Positions 23,609 to 33,072 of a stretch of 40,827 nt of DNA are shown here, piece by piece. The notes beneath the pieces were generated by a model. The model saw only the letters and a program-made list of their open reading frames with translations, made no database searches and was not told the DNA's origin. How positions within the stretch are numbered: the stretch's first letter is position 1; each line of letters begins with the position of its first letter. This DNA comes from a bacterium. GTDB taxonomy: Bacteria; Hydrothermota; UBA3073; JACQXS01; JAQTXJ01. The stretch is taken from the NCBI GenBank assembly GCA_028688815.1, contig JAQTXJ010000015.1, forward strand, positions 1 to 40,827, read 5' to 3'. The position numbers were made by a program, and so were the translations under genes.

Positions 23609-24304
23609 ATGAAAACAGCAATCGTTACTGGCGGCGCAAAAGGTATTGGTTTAGCAATTGCCAAAAAACTTATCGTCGACGGAAATAAAGTCATAATTTT
23701 TGATGTCGTTCCGGAAGGGGAAACAATCGCATCACAAATAGGTGCAGAATTCAAAAAAGTCGATATCAGCAATCATACCGAAGTAACCACTATTGCAAAA
23801 CCCCTTGATGTAGACATCCTGATAAATAATGCAGGCATAAGTATAGATAATCTTCTCATCCGTATGAAAGAATCGGACTGGGATAAAGTCATATCCGTAA
23901 ATCTTAAGGGTGTATTTAACTGTACTTATGCGGTTCTTCCGACAATGATAAAAAAACGCTGGGGCAGAATCGTAAATATGTCTTCCGTTATAGGGATAAT
24001 GGGAAATAAAGGTCAAACAAGTTACTCCGCTTCAAAAGCCGGGATAATAGGTTTCACAAAATCCGTTGCCAAAGAAGTTGCCTCAAGAAACATAACCTGT
24101 AATGCAATTGCGCCGGGATATATCTCAACCGATATGACGGATAAACTACCGCAGGAAGTAAAAGATGCTTACCTGAAAACCATTCCTCTTGCAAGACCCG
24201 GCACACCCGAAGAAATCGCCGAACTTGTAAATTTTTTAATTTCGGATAACGCAAGTTACATCACAGGACAAGTAATAAATATCGACGGCGGAATGGTTAT
24301 GTAG
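23609..24304 (+). CDS. fabG: 3-oxoacyl-ACP reductase
   Basis: 231 residues, short-chain dehydrogenase of FabG type. It reduces 3-oxoacyl-ACP to 3-hydroxyacyl-ACP with NADPH. Cofactor motif 'TGGAKGIGLAIA' (7-18), 'INNAGIS' (72-78), catalytic N98, S126, Y139 and K143 ('SYSASKAG'), and the C-terminal 'YITGQVINIDGGMVM' typical of FabG. It is slightly shorter than E. coli FabG. Preceded by AGGAGG and a hairpin. Together with fabD it marks part of a fatty-acid synthesis cluster. Confidence 0.94.
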   Translation: MKTAIVTGGAKGIGLAIAKKLIVDGNKVIIFDVVPEGETIASQIGAEFKKVDISNHTEVTTIAKPLDVDILINNAGISIDNLLIRMKESDWDKVISVNLKGVFNCTYAVLPTMIKKRWGRIVNMSSVIGIMGNKGQTSYSASKAGIIGFTKSVAKEVASRNITCNAIAPGYISTDMTDKLPQEVKDAYLKTIPLARPGTPEEIAELVNFLISDNASYITGQVINIDGGMVM

Positions 24305-24370
24305 AATTTTTTAACATATCATTCGTTGTAAACTTCTTTATCCAACAGTAATCTCTGGAAACAAAAAAAC

Positions 24371-24399
24371 TTGACAATACACCCTTGCCGAAATATTAT
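24371..24399 (+). promoter_or_regulatory. Promoter of the VCBS-repeat gene
   Basis: Perfect TTGACA (24371-24376), 17-base spacer, TATTAT (24394-24399). The gene starts at 24420, giving a leader of about 14 bases. Confidence 0.7.
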
Positions 24400-24419
24400 T
24401 TTTAAGCTGGAAGTCAGGA

Positions 24420-26291
24420 ATGAAAATACTAATCTTATTAAGTCTTTTGTCTAATTTATTCGAACAAACAGACTGGATGGGCGGAAAAGGTATGGAAGGT
24501 CCCGTCAATACGTGGGGGACACGATACTACACGGATAATGACAGTATCACCGTTGCAAGCGAAGGACAAATTTCGCTTGTAGCGACGGGATGGAATTACA
24601 CAAACTGGACTAAACATACCGTAGAAGCAAATCCCGGGATAGAGCCTCATGCGCAGGGGTTACTTCCTGCCGACATAAACAATGACGGCAAAAAAGACCT
24701 TGTCGCCCACACCAATGGCCAAGTTGTCTGGTACGAGAACACCGGAAATTGGAACGTATGGACAAAACATATAGTAGGAAATGCAAGCAGTGCCGTTTCT
24801 CATACTCCCTGCACGTGGCCTGCAGATATCAACAAAGACAAACAAATTGATATAGTCGTTGCCTCCGACATCGGACTCGGCTGGTTCCAGAATCTTGGAA
24901 ACGGCGCATCATGGAGTTCTTTTAAACCGGCAAACGATACGACTTCTTATCACAGGTGTTTTACGACTGACTGGGACATGGATGGAGATATTGATATAAT
25001 AGGAGTACGTAATAATAGTGGGATTTTGACCGGCCGTATATGTTTCTACTTTAATAACGGGGCTAATAATTTTTCATATAATTTCGGGTTAGGTTTCGGA
25101 ACTGCTTTGGAAGCATGGCGCGTTTACTCTGCCGATTTCAATAATGACGGATACCCGGATATTTCTTCCGTATATAATTATACATATATTTTCCTGAATG
25201 ACCCGGTAACGCATAAAATTGTTTCGAGTAATTATTACTTCCAGCAAGGTTCTTCCCAACCCGATTTTGATGGAGCATGGGCTGTAGATATAAATATGGA
25301 TGGCTATAAAGACCTCGTAACCGCAGCTTATTTTGAATCAATGGGCGGACCTACGAATGGTTTTTGGGCGCATATAAACGACGGGACAGGACTTAATTTT
25401 ACCCGCCAACTCCTTGTCACAGACCCACTGGGCGAATACACCGACGGCGCTATGGCAAGGGATATTGATATGGACGGGAAACCTGACATAGCTGGCGTTT
25501 TATCAAAAGTAGGCTGGTTCCGCCAAACAGGAAATTTAACTTTCACGTTATACCCCATAGACGTTCTTCCCACGGATTCTATTTCTCACTGGATTTACGT
25601 TGAAGACATAGACAATAAATGCACGCCCGATATGGAACTTCTTGTAACCCGCTGGGGAGCGCATTTAGTTTATGAAAATAATATGCTCACCGGTTTTGCC
25701 CCAAGAGGCGAAGTAGTTTCTTCCATACTCCAGTTAAATACGCAGACAAGACGTCTTCAATGGTTTGGTTGGGAAGCCTGTATTCCCGGAGATTCGACTC
25801 TTGCTTTTTCCTGGAGAACGGATACTTCGGTTAATGCGCTGCAGGCAAAACCATGGACAACAAAATATTACCCGGCACAAGAAATAGATAGTTTGCCCTT
25901 TTCAGGGATGCTGCCCTGTTATAAATACTTCCAGTATAAAGTTGAGTTCCGTCCAAATGCCTCCCCGCTTGATGTTCCGGTTCTTTATAGAGTCTGGCTA
26001 AGAGATACGGTTTGCACTCCTTCAGCAACGGAAGAAAAGTCTTTGTCGAAAAACTCTCTTTCATTAAAAGTTTCTGGAAACAGTATTTTGTTAAACATAC
26101 CATATGACATAAAAGATGTAAAACTCTCTATCTATAGTACTGCGGGCAATCTTGTTAAAACGCTTTACAAGGGCAACCTCTCTGCAAATAAATATACTTT
26201 TGTTTCAGAAATCCGTGCAAAAGGGGTTTACCTCGTAGTTTTGAAAACATCTGTTGGTAACAAAACAGCAAAACTTATTAAGTTGAAATAA
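24420..26291 (+). CDS. Secreted VCBS/FG-GAP repeat protein
   Basis: 623 residues. A short hydrophobic signal (MKILILLSLLSNLF) leads into repeated calcium-binding loops of VCBS/FG-GAP type: DINNDGKKDLV, DINKDKQIDIV, DWDMDGDIDII, DFNNDGYPDIS, DINMDGYKDLV, DIDMDGKPDIA. These build a beta-propeller. About residues 540-623 form a degenerate Por/T9SS-like sorting domain ('VKLSIYSTAGNLVKTLYKG', 'KGVYLVVLKT', ending KLIKLK). It is probably displayed on the surface or released; the ligand is unknown. It is monocistronic, with its own 17-base-spacer promoter, and is followed by murI with a separate promoter. Confidence 0.85.
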   Translation: MKILILLSLLSNLFEQTDWMGGKGMEGPVNTWGTRYYTDNDSITVASEGQISLVATGWNYTNWTKHTVEANPGIEPHAQGLLPADINNDGKKDLVAHTNGQVVWYENTGNWNVWTKHIVGNASSAVSHTPCTWPADINKDKQIDIVVASDIGLGWFQNLGNGASWSSFKPANDTTSYHRCFTTDWDMDGDIDIIGVRNNSGILTGRICFYFNNGANNFSYNFGLGFGTALEAWRVYSADFNNDGYPDISSVYNYTYIFLNDPVTHKIVSSNYYFQQGSSQPDFDGAWAVDINMDGYKDLVTAAYFESMGGPTNGFWAHINDGTGLNFTRQLLVTDPLGEYTDGAMARDIDMDGKPDIAGVLSKVGWFRQTGNLTFTLYPIDVLPTDSISHWIYVEDIDNKCTPDMELLVTRWGAHLVYENNMLTGFAPRGEVVSSILQLNTQTRRLQWFGWEACIPGDSTLAFSWRTDTSVNALQAKPWTTKYYPAQEIDSLPFSGMLPCYKYFQYKVEFRPNASPLDVPVLYRVWLRDTVCTPSATEEKSLSKNSLSLKVSGNSILLNIPYDIKDVKLSIYSTAGNLVKTLYKGNLSANKYTFVSEIRAKGVYLVVLKTSVGNKTAKLIKLK

Positions 26292-26309
26292 AATCTTTTT
26301 GAATATTTA

Positions 26310-26337
26310 TTGACTAAACATTCTCCACGAATATATT
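26310..26337 (+). promoter_or_regulatory. Promoter of murI
   Basis: TTGACT (26310-26315), 16-base spacer, TATATT (26332-26337). Transcription would start within a few bases of the ATG at 26347, and no ribosome site is present, which suggests a leaderless message. Confidence 0.55.
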
Positions 26338-26346
26338 ACACTTTAT

Positions 26347-27138
26347 ATGAACAAACCTATCGGAATATTCGACTCCGGAATCGGCGGGCTTACCGTAGTA
26401 AAAGCGGTTTTAAAAACACTACCCGAAGAACAGATTGTTTATTTTGGCGATACCGCCAGAGTTCCTTACGGAAATAAATCTACGCTTACCATTAGAAAAT
26501 TCTCCTACCAGATAGCACAATTTCTTGTCTCCCACGATGTCAAATTTATAGTTGTTGCCTGTAATACCGTATCCGCTACTTCTCTGGATTGGCTTACTTC
26601 TCACTATTTATTACCGATTATTGGAGTTATCGAACCTGCTGTAGAAGATGCCATAAAAGCGACTAAAAACAACAAAATAGGAGTTATCGGGACAAGAGCA
26701 ACCATAGAAAGCAACGCTTATCAAAACAGCATATTGCATAAAAGACCGAACGCAAAAGTTTATTCTTATCCTTGTCCGTTATTAGTTCCGCTTGCGGAAG
26801 AAGGCTGGTTAGATTCGCCTGCAACTAAGATAATTTTGAATGATTACCTTTACCCTCTTAAGAAAAAAGGCATAGATACTTTAATACTTGGATGCACACA
26901 TTACCCATTGTTAGAAAACACCATTCAGGAAGTTATGGGGAAAAATGTGACATTAGTAAATTCAGCGGATTCTGTAGCAAAGAAAGTGAAAGCGATTTTA
27001 CACAAAAGCAAAAAAACTGCTGATGCAAAAATAAAAGCCCCTAATAAATTTTACTTCTCCGATATCCCACGCCAATTCAGCACATTGACAAAAAACTTCC
27101 TCGGCGTAAAAATAAAATACATAAAAACTACCCTCTAA
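26347..27138 (+). CDS. murI: Glutamate racemase
   Basis: 263 residues. It makes D-glutamate for peptidoglycan in the cytoplasm. 'GIFDSGIGGLTV' (6-17) provides D9 and S10; 'YFGDTARVPYG' follows. The catalytic cysteines are C72 ('ACNTVSA') and C183 ('LGCTHYPLL'), both present. The C-terminus has the usual 'FYFSDIPRQFSTL'-type end. It is followed by a strong terminator shared with the convergent FKBP gene. Confidence 0.96.
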   Translation: MNKPIGIFDSGIGGLTVVKAVLKTLPEEQIVYFGDTARVPYGNKSTLTIRKFSYQIAQFLVSHDVKFIVVACNTVSATSLDWLTSHYLLPIIGVIEPAVEDAIKATKNNKIGVIGTRATIESNAYQNSILHKRPNAKVYSYPCPLLVPLAEEGWLDSPATKIILNDYLYPLKKKGIDTLILGCTHYPLLENTIQEVMGKNVTLVNSADSVAKKVKAILHKSKKTADAKIKAPNKFYFSDIPRQFSTLTKNFLGVKIKYIKTTL

Positions 27139-27165
27139 TATTTATTCTGTAAATATTAGCTATTT

Positions 27166-27209
27166 AAAAAGAAAGCCCTTTCCAGGAATGGAAAAAGCTT
27201 TCTTTTTTT
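27166..27209. terminator. Bidirectional intrinsic terminator between murI and the FKBP gene
   Basis: AAAAAGAAAGC (27166-27176) pairs with GCTTTCTTTTT (27197-27207), with an inner TTTCC/GGAAA stem. It has A- and T-tracts at both ends. A weaker AT-rich hairpin (27135-27159) lies just before it. Confidence 0.85.
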
Positions 27210-27227
27210 ATCTTATTCTTCTGTAAT

Positions 27228-27677
27228 TTACTTATCCTGTACGTCTATCAGTTCTACTTCAAAAATCAATGTTGCATTTGGTGGAATGACTCCGCCTGCG
27301 CCTCTTTCTCCATAACCAAGCGCAGAAGGAATAATGAGTTTACGTTTGCCGTTTACTTTCATACCTGCAACTCCTTCATCCCAACCCTTAATAACCTGTT
27401 GCGCTCCAAGGTCAAAACCGAATGGCTGTCCCCTGTCTACGGAACTGTCAAATTTTGTGCCATCCTCAAGCCAACCCGTGTAATGGACAAAAACCTTTTT
27501 CCCGGACTCGGCTACTTTCCCTGTTCCCACTTTTAAATCTACATATTTTAAACCCGATGGAGTAGTAACAACTGCCGGTTCTCCCACTTTTTTAGGTTTT
27601 TCGGAACTACACCCCGAAAACATACAAAGAAAAGATACTGCGCTAACCAAAGCAAAACTTAAATCTTTTATACACAT
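27228..27677 (-). CDS. FKBP-type peptidyl-prolyl isomerase lipoprotein
   Basis: 149 residues. Signal peptide with lipobox 'FSGC' (lipidation at C23) and AGGAGG before the ATG. The FKBP domain covers about 45-147: '[19 protein letters not shown]', '[19 protein letters not shown]', '[25 protein letters not shown]'. It catalyses cis-trans proline isomerisation of exported proteins, anchored to a membrane facing the periplasm. That suits a genome with many secreted proteins. TTGACT at 27725-27720 with a weak -10 17 bases on may be its promoter. Confidence 0.94.
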   Translation of the reverse strand: MCIKDLSFALVSAVSFLCMFSGCSSEKPKKVGEPAVVTTPSGLKYVDLKVGTGKVAESGKKVFVHYTGWLEDGTKFDSSVDRGQPFGFDLGAQQVIKGWDEGVAGMKVNGKRKLIIPSALGYGERGAGGVIPPNATLIFEVELIDVQDK

Positions 27678-27761
27678 TTTTGCCTCCTAATTTTGCAGTT
27701 AACTATGTTTTTTACAAAAAGTCAAACTTTTTCTATTCTCAAAAATAAAATAACTAAAAAG

Positions 27762-27790
27762 TTGACAAAAAAGAGTTATATTGTTACATT
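27762..27790 (+). promoter_or_regulatory. Promoter of tRNA-Val and the genes after it
   Basis: TTGACA (27762-27767), 17-base spacer, TACATT (27785-27790). It lies about 50 bases before the tRNA. Confidence 0.6.
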
Positions 27791-27842
27791 AACGCTATAT
27801 TAAAGATTTATGAAAAACGCTATTCGTCTACAATGTACAAGG

Positions 27843-27916
27843 GGGCGGATAGCTCAGCTGGTTAGAGCGTCGGTCTCACATACCGGAGGTCATGGGTTCA
27901 AATCCCTTTCCGCCCA
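27843..27916 (+). tRNA. tRNA-Val (anticodon CAC)
   Basis: A 74-base cloverleaf. Acceptor GGGCGGA pairs with TCCGCCC (27909-27915) with discriminator A. The D arm is GCTC/GAGC. The anticodon arm is TCGGT/ACCGG with loop CTCACAT, so the anticodon is CAC (valine, GUG). The variable loop is AGGTC and the T loop TTCAAAT. The T stem has one T-T mismatch. No CCA is encoded. The next gene begins 10 bases later. Confidence 0.9.
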
Positions 27917-27926
27917 GATTAAATAA

Positions 27927-28634
27927 GTGAAAAAAGACTTACAGGCTTTATGTGGACTGCAGCATATTGACACGGAAATTATCACACGAGAAGCAAGGAT
28001 AAAAAACATCCCGCTTGAAATAGAAAAACTAAGCAAAGACTTACTCGTAAAAGAAGAAGATTTCAAAAAAAAGGAAGCAGACCTTCAAAAGTTTACCACC
28101 AAAACAAGACAATTAGAGCAATCTATTGAAGACGCCAAAGATAAGATAACGAAATATAAATCTCAGTTACTGCAAATAAAAACCAACAAGGAATACCAGG
28201 CTATATTGCAGGAAATAAGCACAGAACAGGCAAAAATATCCGCTTACGAAGAAGAAATTCTTGAGACGTTGGCTCAGAATGAAACTCTGACAAAAGAATT
28301 TCAGGGACTACGTAACCAGATGGAGAACAACAAAAAAGATACTCAACTTTCTCAACAGGAATTAAACAAAGAGCTTGAGACCGTAAAACAAGAATTGTCA
28401 GTCAAAATAAAAGAACGGGTAGAACTTACAAAATCTATTTCAAAGTCTTTGTTTGTTAAATACGAACATATAAAACAAGGCAGACACGGTATAGGTATCG
28501 CAGAAATATCCGGTTCCACCTGCAAAGGATGCAATGCCCTTCTCCCACCTCAAGTAATTGCCGAAGTTCAAAAGGGCGAGAAAATCTGGGTTTGCGATTC
28601 CTGTGGCAGAATCCTTATATGGCATGATGAGTAA
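27927..28634 (+). CDS. Coiled-coil protein with C4 zinc ribbon
   Basis: 235 residues from a GTG directly after the tRNA. Residues about 10-175 are a long antiparallel-type coiled coil rich in Lys/Glu/Gln. The end is a zinc ribbon with 'CKGCNALLPP' and 'VCDSCGRILIW' (PF02591 type). Members of this family are widespread and nearly uncharacterised; some structures suggest binding to other proteins or nucleic acid. No ribosome site is present. If the tRNA 3' end is trimmed from a shared transcript, the message would begin about 10 bases before the GTG. It is 5 bases from the TPR gene downstream. Confidence 0.85.
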   Translation: MKKDLQALCGLQHIDTEIITREARIKNIPLEIEKLSKDLLVKEEDFKKKEADLQKFTTKTRQLEQSIEDAKDKITKYKSQLLQIKTNKEYQAILQEISTEQAKISAYEEEILETLAQNETLTKEFQGLRNQMENNKKDTQLSQQELNKELETVKQELSVKIKERVELTKSISKSLFVKYEHIKQGRHGIGIAEISGSTCKGCNALLPPQVIAEVQKGEKIWVCDSCGRILIWHDE

Positions 28635-28639
28635 AACAG

Positions 28640-30583
28640 ATGCTTTGTGTTTTCTTTCTCTTTGTTTCAACGCCTGACCTTAGTTTTATGGAATCCGTCC
28701 TAGGCGAAGCGATGACGGGCGATTATTTTTTCAACCTCTCCAAATACGAAAAAGCCCTTGAAATATATACATTAGCTTCCAAAGAAAACCCCTCTTCCAT
28801 GCTTGACAAAAAACTTATTTTGTGTAAGAATCGGTTGAATATGAAACGGGATAATGAAAAATACATATCCGCTTTTAACGCCTTTAAAAAAGGCGATACA
28901 CTGCTTGCTAAAAATCTTTTCTCCCAAATAAATGATTTGTATTCGCTTGGCATTATTAATTATAAACAAAACTTAATTGACGATGCTTATAATTATTTTT
29001 ATCAAACAAATAATCTTTACGGCAAAGGATTATGTAAATATAAAACCGGCGATTATAACTCCGCGATAACTTATTTATCACAAGTCCAAAACTCCACGGA
29101 TGCCGATTTATTTATTGCAGAGGCTTATTATAAACTCAACGAGTTCAAAAATGCAGAAAAACACTACTACGAAGTATTAAAAGATTCTTCCTTAAAACAC
29201 GATGCTTTATACGGACTTGCCTGGTCTCATTATAAATTGAATCGTTTCTCCGAATCGGCAAATGAATTCGCCAAATTCTCTACTGACTACCATAACGATA
29301 CATTATGCCCCAAAGCCTTATACTATTCTGCTATGTCCTTTTATTATAACAATAACATCTCAAAAAGTCTGGAATACTTTTCAAAAGTAAGAGACAATTA
29401 TCCCGGTTTTGAACTTATGGAATCGGTTTATTACTGGCTTGGCAAATTATACTACAGCCAATCAAATTTTCAGGCTTCCCTGGATGAACTAAAACTTTTA
29501 ATATCTAAATTCCCGGAATCTAAATCTGTTCCGGAATCTTATTTGTTATGCGGAGACTGTTATTACAATATACCAAATTACGACTCTGCAATATGTTATT
29601 ACAACAAAATAAAAGGCCCCGAATGGCACCTTGACGAGGCAAGATTTAGAATTGAAAAATGTTATTTAAAACTTGGAAAATACTATTCATATATAGACGC
29701 CCTATCCAACTTTATACGCAAATATCCCGAATCTCCGCGTTCTCCATCGTTAGCCATTGAAATTGCCCGTTACTGGACAAAAAAAGAAAGGTTCTCCGAT
29801 GCCATTGCCGCTTACAATAAAATGATTCAACAGTTCAGCTGGTCAAATATTATCAATGATGCCAGATATGAGTTGGCTCAATGTTATTTGCATGTTGGAA
29901 AATCTGACGAAGCCATAACTATTTACCAGGAATTGTTACAAACAAGCTTATGCCAAAAGGTTCAACTTAAGATTGCAAACACTTATTTTGAGATAGAAAA
30001 TTATAATCAGGCTCTTAACGAATACAACACCGTAATTGACAAATATCCAAAATCTTCCGAAGCAAAAGAAGCTAAATTTAAGATAGGCGTTACTTACGAA
30101 TTATTACAAAAACCAACGGAAGCGCGAAAGTTCTTCCAGAAATTCATAAACGAATACCCCGAAGACACCAAATTGTGGGACATTAAACTGCGAATTGCAA
30201 AAACCTACTGGAATGAAGGGTTCATAGACCAATACAAAAAATCTTTACTTGATGTCGACGCGCACGGATCCGTGGAAACTAGCAGGGAAGCAGATTTCTT
30301 GCTGGGTAACCTTTATTTTAACGAATCCGATTATAAAAACGCTAAAATCTTCTATATTAAAGCCTCTGACAAGTACGAAAACATCGATTCTAAGGCTCGT
30401 GCCTTACTTGGAGCAGCAAAATGCACAGAATTGTTGACAAAAACAGAAGACGCTATAAAGTTATACGAAAGTGTTATTTTATTGTCGCCAAACCCTTTAT
30501 TAGAAAGGGAAGCAAGTGAAAAACTTAAAAATTTAAGAAGAGAGGATACTAAAAATGAGCAACATACTGCCAACCCCGATTGA
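28640..30583 (+). CDS. Secreted or periplasmic TPR-repeat protein
   Basis: 647 residues. The N-terminus is a short hydrophobic signal (MLCVFFLFVSTPDLSF). The rest is a long chain of TPR or TPR-like repeats ('YYKLNEFKNAEKHYYEVLKD', 'YELAQCYLHVGKSDEAI', 'YWLGKLYYSQSNFQASLDEL'), as in YbgF/BamD/Tol-Pal-associated scaffolds. I see no catalytic domain. Its last 29 bases overlap the start of gyrA in another frame, so the two are probably co-transcribed. Function could be envelope assembly; this is inferred from repeat type and signal only. Confidence 0.85.
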   Translation: MLCVFFLFVSTPDLSFMESVLGEAMTGDYFFNLSKYEKALEIYTLASKENPSSMLDKKLILCKNRLNMKRDNEKYISAFNAFKKGDTLLAKNLFSQINDLYSLGIINYKQNLIDDAYNYFYQTNNLYGKGLCKYKTGDYNSAITYLSQVQNSTDADLFIAEAYYKLNEFKNAEKHYYEVLKDSSLKHDALYGLAWSHYKLNRFSESANEFAKFSTDYHNDTLCPKALYYSAMSFYYNNNISKSLEYFSKVRDNYPGFELMESVYYWLGKLYYSQSNFQASLDELKLLISKFPESKSVPESYLLCGDCYYNIPNYDSAICYYNKIKGPEWHLDEARFRIEKCYLKLGKYYSYIDALSNFIRKYPESPRSPSLAIEIARYWTKKERFSDAIAAYNKMIQQFSWSNIINDARYELAQCYLHVGKSDEAITIYQELLQTSLCQKVQLKIANTYFEIENYNQALNEYNTVIDKYPKSSEAKEAKFKIGVTYELLQKPTEARKFFQKFINEYPEDTKLWDIKLRIAKTYWNEGFIDQYKKSLLDVDAHGSVETSREADFLLGNLYFNESDYKNAKIFYIKASDKYENIDSKARALLGAAKCTELLTKTEDAIKLYESVILLSPNPLLEREASEKLKNLRREDTKNEQHTANPD

Positions 30584-33008
30584 AGAAGAAGTAAAAAATT
30601 CTTATCTTGCGTATTCGATGAGTGTAATTGTGAGTAGGGCATTGCCGGACGTCAGGGACGGCTTAAAACCTGTTCACCGCAGAATTTTATACGCTATGTA
30701 TAAACTCGGGCTTGTTCATAATCACGGTTACAGAAAATGTGCAACGGTTGTAGGAGAAGTTCTGGGTAAATATCACCCTCACGGAGATAATGCCGTATAC
30801 GACACTTTAGTCCGTATGGTACAGACTTTTTCTATGAGGTGTCCGCTTGTTGACGGGCAGGGGAACTTTGGAAGTATTGACGGTGATAATGCTGCAGCTT
30901 ACAGATACACCGAAGCAAGAATGACCCAAATTGCAGAACTTATGCTTCAGGATATTGAAAAAGAAACCGTTTTATTTAAACCGAATTTTGATAACAGACT
31001 TGAAGAACCCGATGTCCTGCCATCAGTATTCCCGAATTTACTCGTTAACGGAACTTCAGGAATCGCTGTTGGTATGGCTACAAACTTGCCCCCTCATAAT
31101 CTTGGTGAAGTTGTAGATGCATTGGCAGCGCTTATTGATAACCCCGATATTGAAGATTTTTTCCCTTATATAAAGGGGCCTGATTTCCCAACTGGAGCTT
31201 TAATCGTAGGCGAAGAAGGAATACGTTCCGCTTATTCAACGGGCAGGGGAAAAATTACACTCAAAGCTGTTGCAGAAATAGAAGAAAATCACAGAACAGC
31301 AATAATTATAACTGAACTCCCATACCAGGTCAACAAAGCAGACCTTATCACAAACATCGCAGACCTTGTTAGAAGCAAGAGAATAGAAGGCATATCAAAC
31401 ATAAGAGACGAATCCGACCGTGACGGGATAAGAGTAGTCATTGAACTTAAAAACAATGCCCCTTCACAAATAATACTCAACAAATTATTCAAACACACCT
31501 CGATGCAGACAACCTTTGGCGTAATAATGATAGTTCTCCAGGACGGCGTTCCAAAACTTATGACCCTTAAGGAAATGCTCAACGCTTTTCTTGAACACCG
31601 CTATGTTGTGGTAAAAAGGAGAACGGAATTCGACCTCAAAGAAAACGAAAAAAGAGCGCACATACTTGAAGGTTTAAAAATAGCAGTCGAAAATATTGAT
31701 GCAGTCGTTAAAATTATACGTACGTCAAAAACCACTGAAGATGCAAAGAGAGACCTCATCGCCAAGTTTATTTTGAGCGAACCTCAGGTAAATGCGATAC
31801 TGGATATGAGGCTTGCAAGACTCGTAGGACTTGAAACTCAGAAACTGGAAAACGAATACAAAGAAACCATAAAAATAATCAAAGGGTTGAGACAAATTCT
31901 CTCATCCAAGAAAACCATAATGGAAGTAATTAAGGCAGAGCTCTTGAGTCTCAAAGAAAAATTTGCCGATAAGAGAAGAACAAGAATACTTAAAAAAGAA
32001 CTCAAGGAACTTGACATAACCGACCTTATCGCAAACGAACCCGAAATAATCACGTTAACCGCAAAAGGTCACATCAAACGTTCCAAGCCCAGCGCTTACA
32101 GGAAACAATTCAGGGGCGGAAAAGGATTGATTGCCGCCACACTTGCGCCGGAAGACAAGATAATACAAAGCTTTGAAGCCGATACGCATTCGGATATATT
32201 CTTCTTAACGAATCTCGGTAGATGTTACAAAGCCAAAGTATACGAACTTCCCGAATTTGAGCGTGCCGCAAGAGGCAGGTCTATCGTTAATTTCCTGCCA
32301 TTAAAAGAAAAAGAATACATAAAAGTTGCGCTTCCTTTGAAAGATTCAAAGAAAGACGATGCTCTTATTATCGTTACGATAAAAGGATTGATAAAGAAGA
32401 CAATTATGTCCGCTTATGACAACTTACGAAAAACCGGAATTATCGCCATCTCCCTTAGAGAGGGCGACGAGATTGCTTTCGCGGATATAGTTAAGCCGAA
32501 GAATTGTATTCTTATGGTTACGGAAAAGGGCAAAGTAATAAGATTTGACGAATCAAAAGTTCGCGCCTGCGGACGAACGGCGCAAGGCGTCAGAGGAATA
32601 AAACTTAAAGGAAATGATAAAGTCATATACGTAACTCCTGCTGCAGATACAAAACAAAGCTTGCTTATAGTAACGAAAAAAGGGTATGCAAAGAGAGTCG
32701 TCATAGACAAAATTAGAATTACCAACAGGGGTGGAAGCGGAGTCATTGGAAACAAAGAAGAATTGGCAATGTGTGAACTTGTTAAAGTTGACGAATCTGA
32801 AATACTTATTACTACCTCAAACGGTAAAACACTGAGAACTCCGGTAAAAAATGTAAGAAAGATGGGCAGGTCAGCGCGTGGAGTCAGAGTCATAAACCTG
32901 GAGAAAACCGATATAGTAGCAGACGTCCAGGTTATCACTGAAGATGTTGTTCCTCCGGCTGAAGATAAAACCAAACCGGCGGAACCACCAAAAGAAAAAG
33001 CCAAATAG
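30555..33008 (+). CDS. gyrA: DNA gyrase subunit A
   Basis: 817 residues, full length. It is the breakage-reunion subunit that introduces negative supercoils with GyrB. '[20 protein letters not shown]' opens the protein. Catalytic Y118 lies in '[11 protein letters not shown]'. A beta-pinwheel C-terminal domain carries a slightly altered GyrA box, QFRGGKG (518-524; canonical QRRGGKG), which favours gyrase over topoisomerase IV. In the quinolone region '[15 protein letters not shown]' the residue matching E. coli S83 is N79, while D83 (E. coli D87) is kept. GAGGA precedes the ATG, which overlaps the TPR gene. gyrB is not in the window. Confidence 0.96.
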   Translation: MSNILPTPIEEEVKNSYLAYSMSVIVSRALPDVRDGLKPVHRRILYAMYKLGLVHNHGYRKCATVVGEVLGKYHPHGDNAVYDTLVRMVQTFSMRCPLVDGQGNFGSIDGDNAAAYRYTEARMTQIAELMLQDIEKETVLFKPNFDNRLEEPDVLPSVFPNLLVNGTSGIAVGMATNLPPHNLGEVVDALAALIDNPDIEDFFPYIKGPDFPTGALIVGEEGIRSAYSTGRGKITLKAVAEIEENHRTAIIITELPYQVNKADLITNIADLVRSKRIEGISNIRDESDRDGIRVVIELKNNAPSQIILNKLFKHTSMQTTFGVIMIVLQDGVPKLMTLKEMLNAFLEHRYVVVKRRTEFDLKENEKRAHILEGLKIAVENIDAVVKIIRTSKTTEDAKRDLIAKFILSEPQVNAILDMRLARLVGLETQKLENEYKETIKIIKGLRQILSSKKTIMEVIKAELLSLKEKFADKRRTRILKKELKELDITDLIANEPEIITLTAKGHIKRSKPSAYRKQFRGGKGLIAATLAPEDKIIQSFEADTHSDIFFLTNLGRCYKAKVYELPEFERAARGRSIVNFLPLKEKEYIKVALPLKDSKKDDALIIVTIKGLIKKTIMSAYDNLRKTGIIAISLREGDEIAFADIVKPKNCILMVTEKGKVIRFDESKVRACGRTAQGVRGIKLKGNDKVIYVTPAADTKQSLLIVTKKGYAKRVVIDKIRITNRGGSGVIGNKEELAMCELVKVDESEILITTSNGKTLRTPVKNVRKMGRSARGVRVINLEKTDIVADVQVITEDVVPPAEDKTKPAEPPKEKAK

Positions 33009-33023
33009 ATTTTCTATTTAGAC

Positions 33024-33057
33024 AAAAGAAGGGCGGATTTTAATCCGCCTTTCTTTT
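33024..33057. terminator. Bidirectional intrinsic terminator after gyrA
   Basis: GGCGGATT (33032-33039) pairs with AATCCGCC (33042-33049), and flanking AAAAGAA/TTCTTTT extends the stem. A tracts and T tracts flank it. It separates gyrA from the convergent GH16-like gene. Confidence 0.88.
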
Positions 33058-33072
33058 TATTATCCTTTCCCC

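Noticed and set aside
30555-33008. Topoisomerase IV subunit A (ParC)
   Set aside because: The near-canonical GyrA box QFRGGKG in the C-terminal domain favours gyrase.
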